DNA from: Mixophyes australis
Taxonomy: Eukaryota; Chordata; Amphibia; Anura; Limnodynastidae
Length of the DNA stretch: 64,000 bases
Reading direction: 5' to 3'
Assembly: GCA_036250195.1 (NCBI GenBank)
Contig: JAVHZZ010000004.1
Location: forward strand, 147,450,729 to 147,514,728
Below the pieces are notes generated by a model. That model had not been told where the DNA came from, ran no database searches, and worked only from the letters and a program-made list of their open reading frames with translations. Positions within the stretch are counted from its first letter, which is position 1; every line of letters starts with the position of its first letter. This document shows positions 1 through 11,419 of the stretch, one piece after another. Position numbers and translations under genes: made by a program.

Positions 1-3000
1 TTGATGTTAATCCGTTTGGAAATGCCTCAAGTCTCACCTCAGGGGCTGGGAAGGCTGCTGCATGAAATGCTCTTAGCTACAAAGTCAATGGCATTGCTGC
101 CACACAGTGCACAGTGAAAAGCTTGAGGAGATATGGGATGATCACAGATGTCACCTCAAGGTAAGATGGCAGTATTTTCTACACAAGCTGCTGGCAGGCA
201 GGAATACATCCTGTATCTCCTAAAGATGTGGCATTTATAGCCTAAAAGAACAGTGAATGGTGATAAATTTGTCCATATATATTCTTTAAAAAATTGATGG
301 GAAGGAAGTCGGGATGTTTTATTATAAAGTCTATTTGGGCAACAGTTGATGAGGATTTTTATGGTTTCTCTTAGAAGATGAAATGCAGAAATCTGACATT
401 TGTAATTTTTCATTGAAGTTTATAATTGACTCCAAGGCATTGTCTCTGCTTCTGAAATAGGGGCTTTTGGATGTGTGCCTTACAAACTTGTTTTCTTTGA
501 ATATGTTTCCTACTGTTCTCTATGTTTAACACACATATTAATAGGAAGTTGCATCTATGCTTACGGGTCCACAAAGATGAGTGTGTATGGCCCATTGAGC
601 TTGGCCTATCTGCTTATCTAATATGCACAGTCATTGTGGCTTTGAAGTTTGAACTCAAAAGTGAAATCTTTGCACTAGTGAAAACATACTCATATTATTT
701 AAAAATAGGGATTTCCACTGACATTGTGTAAGTTTCAAGACGATTTGTGCAGCTGAAAAGCCCTGTGATGTCCATCCCCCCCCCCCCCCAAAAAAAGCCT
801 TAAAATATCCTGTCTTCAGTCCTCTCATCATTTAAATATCTCATCCAGCAAAACAATATCTTTCCACAGATCTGGAGCACAATGAGGAGTATATCCAACA
901 GCAGCAAATAGTGCTTCCCATATAACTGGTGAATGGTCCGCAAATAGATTTTCATCAGATCATGGCTGCATTTGTTTTAAGTGGAAGACTTCTGAGCACA
1001 TATCTTAAAAACTTAATCTACTATGTCCATTAAGCAATACATGGTCCTTTCTGGTTTCCTATTCATTGTCCAGGTTCTACTGTAGGAAGGAAATAACACA
1101 GACCCAACTCAGATATAGATTTTTTTATTTTAATTTTTCACCTGCACCCACTGGCAAGATGGATACAGTTAGGGTTTATGAGTAGTTAACCTGAACTCTG
1201 AGGGGGCACTGTGATATGGCTGTAGTGCTATCCTAGTGGATGTGTCTTCACCTGTGCACTGAAGGCTTCTAATAGAAGGGACATTTCAAAGTGAGAGTCA
1301 CAGTTTATGCTGCTGAGACAGGACTATAATCATGATGTGACAGGACCAGAACACATGAGCAGAAAAAGTGTTACAGCAACAGACAGAGTGCAAGGGGCAC
1401 ATTATTGGCTACTTAACCATTTTTTGACACATTAATGGCCGCATCACTATTTCTGAGCAAGTAATACTGGCTCATCAATTACACCATCAGTGGAGTAGGA
1501 GAGTTAATGCAAGACACTCCATTGACTGTTTATCATCCACTTGAAGTGAACATGAATGAATAGGACAGATAGTATACAAAGGGGTTTAGGTGTACTACTG
1601 TCCTCAATCCCAGGCACAAGCAGATGTGAGTTTAGAGTCATTGGATGAAATAGGTTCAAATCCATATACACGTTTAATTGACTTTACTGGTGTAAAAAAA
1701 TGTCATAGTGGCCTTACAGACTTCATCACTTCTGCTTTTCAAATTCTGGCCATATTACAAGCCACATGACTAATGCTTAGCACACATTAGTCACATGATT
1801 AGTGTTGGGTACACACTGATCTCTTCACCATTATTGGGCACAAAGTGTCCACATTAACTTCCCCTCATTGTTTTATGCATTCTACTGCTGTCACTAGAGT
1901 ATGGTTCTGTATTTTTCTTCACCACAATATGGGCTCTACATTGTACTATGGCATTAGGTTCCATAGTGTACTGGGGTCATCAGAATAGAATCTGTATTGT
2001 ACTGTGATCTTCAGGAAAAACTCTACATTGTATTGGGGCCATCCCAAGTGGCTCTATAAATGTGGTACTACAGTAGAGTATCTATTTTAGTGCTTCTATT
2101 TATTTGTTTGGCTCACTGCATGGTGCACTAATTATACCTTATTTGCTGCAGCATGGAGCACTCTTTTGGCCATATCACTCCTCTCAAGTGAGTGATGGCT
2201 TGATATTAAATTAAACATTCCACAAGCCAAAGTGTTTACTCTTGATATAAGTTAGTGAAAACTTTTTTTTGCGCTATACATATTTCCATCAATGTGATCC
2301 CTAAAACTACAATAGTTAAGGAAAAGTTAAACATAGAACTTGATGTTAACATTATATTGTCTGCTTCCCTTTAAATAAAGCCTCAGATATAAAGACGTCG
2401 CACTAGGCATAGACATTGTTTTTCATATACTACTAATCTGTCTACGCTCCTGATCAACAGCAGAAACGAAGATAAATTCATGAAGACAGTGTAAGCAGTA
2501 GGATAATTTCATGTAAAGGTAGGACGATTAGCTACTTTGAGGAAGTGATGCAGAAGTTCAAGTCAGCACACCTAATGGGTATAGGCAGCAAAACTGGCAC
2601 TATTAATTTCTTTTTTGAAAAGCTTTGCAATTATCTAGAATGTCAAGCGTATAATTCTAATGCAAGAGACTTCAAAATCCATTTTTTGGCCTCCAAACAA
2701 GCTTCTCTAACATCTTCACGGACAAGGAGCATTAAATAGCACTTTTAAACCATATAGCATGACAAACATCTACAGTCGCAATTAGTGTTATGTTTTATTA
2801 ATGTTATGTAAGTTTGGGAAATATTGTAGGCTACTTAAATATATCTACAGTCAAAGGTTTCAAATGTCACTGGAAGTTATTTGTCATCCATTAAGGAATA
2901 AAAAAAAAACTGAAATAGGGTAATTGCACAAATATTCAAATCCCACATGTCAATATTTGTCACAAAAGTTTTGCAAAAGCTATTGTTCTTTCTCACTATG

Positions 3001-3248
3001 TTATGTATAACAGCCATATCATTATATTACTATCTTCCTTGCTCTGTGTATGACATAAACTACTTTGGATAGATATCATATGCAAAGAGCACATAGAGAT
3101 GTGCTGTATATCAGGGTAACAGAAATAGACAGCTCTTCCTAGTGACATAAATATAGGGTTGAAAAACACAGAAATAATTCAGAAAGATAAAGTATTGTAT
3201 TTAGTATAAATTGTAGAAAGTCATATAGAAGCTACTAAATGAGAGTCA
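1..3248. other. Non-coding stretch, no gene recognised
   Basis: No open frame here resembles a known protein and no RNA gene was seen. A run of 14 C followed by A residues lies at about 776-795. Between about 1925 and 2090 a loose phrase (tctacattgtactggggccat-like) recurs three or four times and looks like an old degenerate tandem repeat. The rest is AT-rich unique-looking sequence. Confidence 0.6.
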
Positions 3249-3362
3249 GACCATGGCCTTAAGTGTTTGGAGTTTGTATGTTTTTCCCGTGTTTGTGTGA
3301 GTTTCCTCCAGGTTCTCCGGTTTCCTCCCACACTCCAAAAATATACTAGTAGGTTAAATTGA
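3249..3362 (+). repeat. SINE fragment, V-SINE/DANA-like central domain
   Basis: The stretch reads as the conserved body of tRNA-derived SINEs widespread in fish and amphibians. A phrase like ggagtttgtatgtttttccc is followed by gtttcctccaggttctccgg and tcctcccacactccaaaaat. From family knowledge this is the strongly conserved central domain shared by V-SINE/DANA-type elements. The tRNA-like head is not convincing upstream, so the copy appears 5' truncated or eroded. A second copy with a recognisable head lies on the minus strand near 47.7 kb. Confidence 0.55.
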
Positions 3363-3824
3363 CAAAAGCAGCTCATTTAATAAAAGCCTAAAGACAAACC
3401 AAGGTAACAGAAATGGTTTCAAGTCAAGACAAAAGGGTGTTTGTTGGCAGTTAATACATGCTATAAACAAACCTTGGCTCTAGCATTTGAAATCATATTA
3501 GTCTTGAGTTTGTTACTAATAAAGGCAAACCAAGATATGCAACAACAACCATGAACAGACATCGTTTCAACGCAAGACAATAGGGGCTGTGTTACTAGTA
3601 AACACTGTTGGACATGGATTTTTATTGTATATCAAGGGCGTAAATCTGAGTAATCTGAAAGGCTTGAATATGAAATGATTTGATACTGTAAAATGGATTG
3701 CTACAAACACACTTTTAAACCTTCATTTGTTTCAGCTCTGTTTGAATGTGCTATCGAAGAACCTTGGATTATATTATTGAGTATTATACCTCTAGGAAGA
3801 CAGAGTTGGCAATCTGTAATATAT

Positions 3825-3975
3825 TATTCATTATTATTATCATTTATTTATATAGCGCCACCAATCACAAAGCACTGTACAAAAAATATTTGTCACTCAC
3901 ATCAGTTTCTCCCCCATTAGAGATTACAGTCTATATTCCCTAACACACAGGCACATACACACTACTGCGTACCCC
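3825..3975. repeat. Anuran LINE-tail-like repeat (atttatatagcgcc type)
   Basis: The sequence holds an attattattatcatttattt stretch, then atatagcgccacc, then a segment ending in an acacacagg-type run. This resembles the 3'-tail repeat attached to L2-like LINEs in fish and frogs, here in the reverse sense. Identification rests on recall of the repeat type, not on an alignment. Related tails are visible at about 14.27-14.48 kb and 46.12 kb. Confidence 0.4.
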
Positions 3976-4039
3976 ATCCCACAGAAGTATATTGACATTT
4001 TCATTTAATTTCAACCCCCCATGTTCCTTTGGGCCTGTA

Positions 4040-4330
4040 ATTGTTATCATGGTCCTTTTGTTGCTTCAGTTTTTTTAGCATATTGCAACAAATTCCATTA
4101 TAGTATTTGCCTGTATTTGTTCCTTCTACTTTTTCCTTCTAATAAGATTATGATCTGATGGGATGCACCTCCACAGCATAATGCTACAACCACCATATTT
4201 TAGTGTAGAGAATTGCAATGTTAGGTTTGTGACACCCAAATTACTTTTAATTTTGGTCAAAAAGTTATTTCTTGGTCTCATCTTGATCTCACCTTTTCAA
4301 AAGTCTAAGCTGGATCACTAGTGTGCTGAG
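4040..4330 (-). pseudogene. Eroded Tc1/mariner-like transposase fragment
   Basis: Read on the minus strand, about 4120-4200 gives a frame containing KYGGCSIMLWRCIPSD, which resembles the conserved Tc1 phrase HGGGSIMLWGC. It continues into a lysine-rich stretch and is flanked by heavily degraded sequence. No terminal inverted repeat, start codon or complete catalytic triad is visible. It is called as a relic because the motif fits Tc1-type transposases and nothing else I recognise. Confidence 0.4.
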
Positions 4331-4739
4331 GGCACAATCCAGATGGGTTTGGTTACTGATATACCACTATGTCACTCGCAGCCACTGAACTCTGCTAAAT
4401 GTTTTTAAATAGATTATTGACTGCATAGTCATGTGCTTTAATAGTTCCTATGTTTGGATCGCAACCCTTTATAGAAAGTTATTGGGTGGTGTGATGCAGC
4501 CTTCACTTCTTGATTATTATACAGAATTCACTAGGATATCCTAACACTTATATATTGTGGAATTTGACAAAAACTGGTCATATCCATTGCAGAGAGCAGA
4601 GCAGGTGGCCCAGGAAGATAATGAAGCATTGCCAGGCTCCTACCACATTTTTCCTATAGGGCTCGGGGATGCACAGTTCCACCCCTGTGTGATGCTGTGT
4701 ATATGTATTATGGCTGATGGTACTGACATGAACTCCCAG
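4331..4739. other. Non-coding stretch, nothing recognised
   Basis: Short open frames on both strands overlap each other and resemble nothing known. I see no repeat structure or motif in this interval. Confidence 0.5.
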
Positions 4740-5440
4740 AACAGATGAGGTCTTCACCTTTAGCAACCTCCTTTCTCATAGAGCTTGTAATGCTCACAGG
4801 TACTTGGATGCCCCCATGTCTTAAACTCAGCATGGTGGGAGCTTATGTACAGAAACCATAGTGCAGGACATGGGAGGAGTAACCGGAATAAATAGACTAA
4901 CTATGTAAAGTCCAAGGGTCATGGGTCCAAAGCAATCAGTATAACCAGGGACAGGCCAAAGGGCAGGGCAGGTTGCAAGCAAGGAGAATCCAATAAACAG
5001 GCAGAGGTCAGGGGCAATCAGCAAACAACAGGGTCCAGAACAAGCTGAGATCACAACAAGTATCAGTCAGATTACAGGTAGAGTATACACAAGGATATGG
5101 AGCATGTCAGCAAGTGTGTGAACAGAAGCTATAATCGGCAGGGAGACTAAGCCCTCCCTGCCTTATATACATAGTAGGGCCAATCAAAAAGCAGAAGGCA
5201 TAGCTGAAATGATCAGCCTCAGAGGGCTGCTAATTAATTGAAATTGATAGTGTACATGCCTGGCTGCCCCTCATGCTGGGATGCGGTGTTTCACTGACAA
5301 AGCGTCCCGGCTGTTGCCTTGGAGACGGCCGGGACAAGGAGGAAGTGAAGTCCCGGTCATAATGGTGACAGACAGGATGCGGACCGCATGTAAACGTTGA
5401 ACTGCGGAGACTTGGGGCACCGCCTTGACTCCTAACAATA
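4740..5440 (-). mobile_element. Possible solo LTR remnant
   Basis: Base composition rises above the AT-rich surroundings. On the minus strand the unit would begin TGTTAGGAGTCAAGGC near 5439, as LTRs of vertebrate retroelements often do. A TATA-like box (tatatacatag) lies near 5163. The other boundary and a target duplication could not be fixed, so the call is tentative. It could also be an unrelated moderately GC-rich repeat. Confidence 0.33.
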
Positions 5441-5938
5441 TGCTACCAATGAAAGTTTGTTGGTAATGTAAATGGAGAGATTGTGCTTGTGCTCAAATGT
5501 AAAAATATGGCATGGTCATGCTCAATTCCTTTGATGACATAAAGGAATTGAGTAGGTACTCTCAGGTCTGCCCTACATGGCAGATAATTTGTTTTGTTTT
5601 ATGTTTTTTGTGTTATGCTTTTTCCTTTATTTGGAGGGAAGGTATGGAGGGTTACTTAAAAGTCCTTATGAGAACATTGGGAGATATGCATTTCAGAATT
5701 TCTTATTTGTGTGAGCCCTTAGCTGTTAGCCCTCCTCCTGCTACTTATACATGTTCCTTATGCAACAAAGTATTCTACTATCGTTTTCCAAACTTTGCTA
5801 TATATTTCTGTTAACCCACATATTATTTGAAATCAAAGCTTATAGGTCTCTAGGAGAGCTTCCAAATGATGTCATCACATCAAAAAACATCAATTTGTTA
5901 TTTTTTTTGCTCTGTTGTACATGACTAGTAGGCTCTCT
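5441..5938. other. Non-coding stretch, nothing recognised
   Basis: An open frame of about 100 codons on the plus strand (5512-5814) has no recognisable domain and unconvincing composition. I do not call it a gene. No repeats are obvious. Confidence 0.5.
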
Positions 5939-6264
5939 GGGCCTGAGTCATTAAGGAGAGCAAAGAATAAAAAAGGAGTAACATTGCACCTGGGCAAAAC
6001 CATGTTGCATTGGAGGGGGATGTAGATTTAAAATGTGGGGACAGATTTATAATTGGGATAGGGCATGTCCTAAATCAACTTTCAATTTCAGTTTAAAAAT
6101 AAAACTAAAAATCAAGTATTTGTGTGCTACATGAAAAAAACAGTCAGTATTTTCTTTATGTGCAGAATAATAAACTAATTTGCACCCCTTGCATTGTAAC
6201 ATGGTTTGTCCCGGAGAACATTTACTCCTTTTTTTTGCCTTACTTTCCTTAATGACTCAAGCCC
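5939..6264. mobile_element. Palindromic MITE, about 326 bp
   Basis: The left end (gggcctgagtcattaagg) is the inverted complement of the right end near 6247-6264 (ccttaatgactcaagccc) with one mismatch. The inverted repeat continues inward for roughly 90 bp through a poly-A tract and a shared accatgttgc/accatgttac motif. The base triplet tct precedes the left end and follows the right end, a possible 3-bp target duplication. There is no coding capacity, so this is a non-autonomous DNA transposon. Confidence 0.75.
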
Positions 6265-8034
6265 TCTGTTTTTACTTGGTAGCAGGAATTCTAGATTCAT
6301 TTCCACATTACACTGCAACCCAGGGGACTTAGGATGTGCTAGAGCACTTTCTATACTGGGCTGGTTACTTTTCGGAAGAGGGGCGTGCTATTTTTTACTC
6401 TCCCTCTACTAGAGGCTGGTTGTTAATATAATAAGGGATACCATACTGCTGGCTACTACCTTATCATTTTCATCAGCCATGGTTGCCTAGTGCTTGCTAA
6501 TAGATGTTGGGTGGTGGGCCATGCTGATTTTATTATATTTTATTTATTATAAATATTATTTAATACATGTTTTATTTATTTGATTAAATTATTTAGCACT
6601 ATATGGTTTAATTTAACAATTTGTTTCAGTTATTATTCAAATGTTTATTTCTACCACAGCTTTCAAGCTTATGCAACTAGACAGTGCATAACTCTAAATT
6701 ACTGAACACCACCATTCATTGCTAATTACAGCTCATTGATGCTAAATGCTTAGTAACCTAACAATCAGTGGCATGTAATGATAGTGGTTATTATCTCAAT
6801 TTAGTAATATGGATATATAAAAAAATCATTATTTGTATTATTGTTAATTTATAGGGGGTCACACTATTTCTCAGTGCCATACAGGGGGGAATTATATATT
6901 ATACATAAAACAAGCAAGAGAGATACTGAACTAACTGAATAACGAAAATATGGAAACAAGCACAGTGTTGCGAACCTGGGTAGAGCAAGATGGTGCGCTG
7001 CTCTGAGGGGCACAGGCGGCATGTCTGGGGACTGAGCGGCTGACCCTGAGGCAGACAGAGATCATGCCTTGACTGGGCAGAGACCCTGAGAAAATAGACA
7101 CAAAACAGCAGTGCAGACAACGCTCTAAAATATTAAACATTAAGATACTGTAAAAAGAAATGTGGCAGTCTTAAATTAACCAAGAAATTAATTTAACAGC
7201 AATCAATGCAACTTTAATCTATAAACAATAAAAAATATACAACATTTCTTAGATTATCACAACAATTTAATCTATGACAGCTATCTTAACAACTGATATT
7301 GTCAATATTAAAGATGCAGTACTCTTATTTGCTCTTAACAGTCATACACAATATGTATTCAGAGCTATAGTTCTCTAGTAATCCACAAATAAGCCATGAA
7401 TACCACTGTTCTGTTCCTAAATAAAATAGAGTTTAAAGATCTCAGTTTTGCTCATATGAGTAGTGTCTCCTTGGCAACTATGTGTATTCTGACAATATTT
7501 TCACCCTACCTATGTACAATTTATCATCTTTGGTAAGTGTAGCCTTTGAGTGTTGTCACTTATCTCTCTGGGAGGTATACATAATCCCTCTTCTTCTGGT
7601 ACTGGATCAGCTTCAGGTGACGCCTCATTCCTGTTGTCTCCTTTATCTCTCTGTAGTTGTTCTCTTAACATCTCTCACAGACTTAAGTCATCTGTCTTTA
7701 TTTCTTCAAAGCTAATCTTGTCAGCTCTCTTTCCTTTTTTTTCAACTAAATCCTGTCAGCTCTCTTTTTCTCTACACGTTATTCCTGTCAACTCTCACTT
7801 CACCTTCAACAGTCATTCTGCATCTTCAACTTCTACTCTCTACTCTGTAGCTCATCAGATGTTACCAGCAGAGCAATGTTTCAATCTATACATCTTTATT
7901 GCAAACAATCAATTTTTAGATTAAACATCTGTTATATCTGGCATATTAAAAACAAATATTAATACTACTATTACATTATATAACATTCTCTGAAATTTCT
8001 TATAACATTTTCATTCTAACATCCTTATACACTA
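6265..8034. other. AT-rich non-coding stretch
   Basis: The region at about 6530-6850 is very AT-rich. At 7480-7924 a pyrimidine-rich stretch opens overlapping frames (one of 124 codons) rich in Ser and Leu, which is expected from low complexity. No domain or terminal repeat was recognised. Confidence 0.5.
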
Positions 8035-8520
8035 AAACCTATGCAACAGAAATAGAGGCTGTCCCACCGAAATACACTGAGGTGTTTGCCACTGTTGGCA
8101 AAATAGTGTACAGCTGACTTCACTAAGGGATTGGCAACCTGCAGACAGGGTTTGTAGCAACTGCCTGGGCAGCGCATAACATGTACAAAGATACAAGAAG
8201 GTGTTGTCACTTGTAGGACAACGGGTAGCGTGCAATAATGTACACGGAGGTGTTGGCACTGGTTGAACTGCACGTAGTGTGTAATGAGGTGCATAGATGT
8301 GTTGACACTGGTTAAACAGTGTGTAGCCTGTATTGAGGTACACCGATGAGTTGGTATAGTTTGAACAGCACATAGCATGCAATACGGTATACGGTGGTGT
8401 TAGCACTTTTAAGGCAGTAAACAAATGTATACAGCAGAGTATATCACAGTGACCCTGTAGAATAGAGATAGACAGCAAGTGTTGTGGAGTACACACACAC
8501 ACACACACACACACATGAAA
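8035..8520 (-). repeat. Dispersed repeat with internal ~50-bp units, copy A
   Basis: On the minus strand a phrase of the type cagtgccaacacctccgtgt followed by attgcacgctac recurs about every 49-50 bp, five to six times, with divergence. It is preceded by a (TG)n run (complement at about 8492-8514) and the phrase ctattctacagggtcactgt. The block matches a plus-strand copy at about 22.15-22.69 kb over its whole length, including unique segments at both ends, so it is a dispersed element and not only a local minisatellite. It lies directly downstream, on the same strand, of a decayed gypsy integrase tail. Confidence 0.7.
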
Positions 8521-8689
8521 ATAACTAACAGATGGGATTGGTGCAAACAAATTAGGAAGGTCAGCAATCAGTGGACTCCTGACTGTTGGAGGCAGGCCAG
8601 TGATGTCTAAGACTGCTGGTACTGACAGTATTGAAGCTTCAGAGGTGGATGTTACAGTAGTCGAGTCAAAAGGGTGTCCACCATACACC

Positions 8690-9056
8690 CACGAATCCTT
8701 TATGCTCGAATTTCCTCAGGAAACATTTGATTGCCTGAGGAGCTTGGATATCTGATGTCTCCATACAGGTTTGTTCCTCTGGGCTGAATTCCTTCCAATC
8801 TACCAGATATTGAATGGTACCTCTATATTTGTGGATATCTAAAACCTGCTTGATTTAGTACTTCTACTGTGGTTTTGGCATGTCCAGGTAGGAATACATC
8901 TTGATGATGAGTGGTTTTAGCAGTGAGATGTGCACATCTGCAGGAAGTTTGGTGGTTTTAGCATAAATGTCACAGGAAGGATGACTTGGGTGATTTGGAA
9001 GGATCCAGTGTATCTTGGAGCAAATTTCATGAAGGGTACCTGTGCCGCACAGCATT
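8690..9056 (-). pseudogene. Decayed Ty3/gypsy integrase C-terminus
   Basis: Minus-strand translation gives fragments in several frames: KFAPRYTGSFQIT (GPY/F-like region), HISLLKPLIIK (the usual linker after the beta-barrel) and APQAIKCFLRKF-like residues near a chromodomain-type segment. Frameshifts and stops separate them. This order is that of the integrase tail of Ty3/gypsy elements. No RT, RNase H or gag is found near it, so only the 3' end survives. The 50-bp-unit repeat that follows may belong to the same element's 3' non-coding part, which is an inference. Confidence 0.6.
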
Positions 9057-9091
9057 CAGATACATCCACGGGGAGGGGGGAAGAGGCTATT

Positions 9092-9226
9092 GCTCACCTC
9101 CGCCGCCTCTCTGCCCCGTCTCCTCCCCTCCACTCACTGACTGTCGGGCAGTGACAGCATCATCACGGCCCGACATTGTCAGTGAGTGGAGGGGAGGAGA
9201 CGGAGCAGAGAGGCGGCGGTGGTGAG
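9092..9226. repeat. Large GC-rich inverted repeat (hairpin)
   Basis: Arms at about 9092-9149 and 9168-9226 are near-perfect inverted complements, including tccgccgcctctctg against cagagaggcggcgg and actcactgac against gtcagtgagt. The spacer is about 18 bp. The centre carries a GTCGGGC/GCCCGAC pair also found in a hairpin at 42857-42892. Purine-rich sequence with a G run at about 9286-9297 follows. Most likely this is the core of a palindromic MITE. The open frames crossing it are artefacts of the repeat. Confidence 0.8.
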
Positions 9227-9304
9227 GCAAGGTAAGGAAAGACAGGGTGAGGGGGGGAGGAGGGAGGAGGGCCACCGATTTTTGCGGGGGGGGGGGCACC
9301 GATA

Positions 9305-10543
9305 AAGATATGGGAGTAATTGCCGCGCCACTGGGTTTTCAACATATACAGAATATATACAAAAACTGACTCTCTAACATCACACAAAGTGATCAGTATG
9401 GTGATTTGGAAACAGCTTTTGTGAATGCCTCGGATTTGGTTACACACATACGGAGTTAATTAGTATACACAAGGCACATTTAACCCGATTTGGGGATTGA
9501 TTTTATTTCAGTTAATATTTTACCATGAAATACTTATCGCTGATACTCCTAACCATTTATTTATTTGTAAGTACATATAAATAAAGTTTAAAATACAAAA
9601 TACGGAGCGGTAATATGTACTCTTCCGAATAGATGCAGTTTAGGATTTTATTTGGCTGGTAACTTAAACTACGGAGCCAATCATCTGTACGAATGTGGTT
9701 ATGAAGTATATTTGTGGTTTTAATTTTTATACTAAGTTTTTTGTTATGAATTTATTACGGAAGTTATTCAGGTGAAAATTCCGCGGGTCTGGTTATACAT
9801 ATACAGTCTAGATTGTTACTACCGGATAAAAAGCCACAGTTATTGTAATTTTTTGTATATCATAGAGGTTATATCTAAGTAGAAACATGTTATAGATTGT
9901 GTTTTGTCAAATTTTGTATGTTTTCTTTATAGAACGACGTAACGCCCTTATTGTATACACCTGCTAACACTATAAAGAGGAATCTCCGGACATGTCCACT
10001 ACCTTGAGAAAGACTCATTAGAGTCGAAACGCGTTGGTTCAGTGTGGACGGTATTATTGATTGCTCCGGATCTCCATTTGGTGATTATAACATCTTGGGG
10101 CATATCGTCGGGTCATCTTGTACTTTACCTGATTTCTCTGTGATTGCTACCTATACATCATTTGGTACAAGCATTTGTATCCCGGTTTTTGTGTTTTGAG
10201 AATAAATAGATGTTTTTACATACTACACCAGTATATTCCTTTCTTTCCCTCCGCTATATGTTTGAGAGGAGAAGATAGAACAGACTTCAGCAAAAATCGG
10301 GAGCTGTATATCCGGAACACATGAGGATCTATCAAAGACACTTCTGAGAGAACAGACGATTGATCCTACAAGTAACCGCTACGAGAACGCCAGTTTCACT
10401 GCTATTGTAAGTTTATTTTCAATAGATCGAGAGTTTGAAAACTGCTCACAGTTAATGAACACTACGGATACTGCCAAGTCAGTTTGTGTATATTATCTGT
10501 ATATGTTGAAAACCCAGTGGAGCGGCAATCACTCCCATATCTT
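9305..10543. mobile_element. 1.24-kb element with ~65-bp terminal inverted repeats
   Basis: The left end aagatatgggagtaattgcc and the right end, read inverted, aagatatgggagtgattgcc begin an inverted repeat running about 65 bp with a few mismatches (both contain cactgggttttcaacatata). TA flanks each end (9303-9304 and 10544-10545), suggesting a TA target duplication as in Tc1/mariner-type elements, although the superfamily is not proven. No transposase frame remains, so it is non-autonomous. It carries the stem-loop listed at 10002-10037. Confidence 0.75.
10002..10037 (+). ncRNA. Stem-loop with GAAACGCGTTGG tail, hammerhead-like, copy A
   Basis: The order is CCTTGAGAAA, a perfect 5-bp stem (GACTC/GAGTC) with loop ATTA, then GAAACGCGTTGG. 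A second copy at 43867-43903 on the other strand has the same flanks but a different stem sequence that still pairs perfectly. The arrangement resembles the hammerhead ribozyme core (CUGANGA, helix II, GAAA). In this copy the first box is CUUGAGA, which departs from the core, and no helix III partner with a cleavage triplet was found. Function is unproven. Confidence 0.4.
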
Positions 10544-10545
10544 TA

Positions 10546-11419
10546 TCTAATATTAGAGTTCTATATAGTTTAATTAGTTCCACACTTTTCTGCATATGAG
10601 TATGAGGTGCTAAATATGAACTTCAATCTATCTGATCATATGTATTGTCATTTTTAAATCATTTACTGTCATTATATCTTCAATAAAATACAATTTTCTT
10701 CTTAATAAGTGGCTTTTTAGAAGGCAGGACCATGCGCTGCAGTAATAAGCTCCATGGCGCATGCTTTCACAACAGTGAAAGAAGGAAGAGGATTAACTGG
10801 AAACCCCCTCTAAATGTGTGCCTGATTTAAAACATAAAAATCACTCCATCTTTGAAACAAATATATCAATCAAATATAATCAATTTCACTAGTATCAGGT
10901 ATTATTAAGTTCATTCTGTTAGTTTTTTCAATGTATTTCAGGGCACGATATGTAAGATATATAGAGAAATAGACAGACACACACATACAGGTGCAAGTAC
11001 TGTATGTAACAAACAAATAAGTCTATATCTAGGACACTATTATACACATATACCCCCTGTAGTGTTTTTCAAACTAGATATTAGGGAAAGGTTGCACTTT
11101 ACCAATCTGACACTCATTGGTGCTGGAAAATTCAGTTTGTTTGTCTCTAAGTCACATCAGTGAGAGCTTTCTTTCTAACTGAATACGGAGCAGAGCAGCC
11201 GTCCTGTGTATTGGAATGGAAAAGGTTGTCAGTTTAGCTGTGCAGGAATGTGTTGTATGTGCTCTAACAATGCCTGAGGTCTATTAACTGAGTTAACTGA
11301 ATTTTCTAAGGTTGCTGCTTAGGGCTAAGGGCCACTTTGCAATATATACACAAAAATGTATTCTCTGCTGTTTCCCCAACTTCATCTCTAAAGAATCAGA
11401 GAACATACGGTACGTGTTC
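10546..11419. other. Non-coding stretch, nothing recognised
   Basis: AT-rich sequence without an interpretable open frame. No terminal repeats or RNA motifs were recognised. Confidence 0.5.

Noticed and set aside
8032..8688. Minus-strand open frame of 218 codons
   Set aside because: It runs through the 50-bp-unit repeat and the (TG)n tract; its residues repeat with the DNA period and match no protein.
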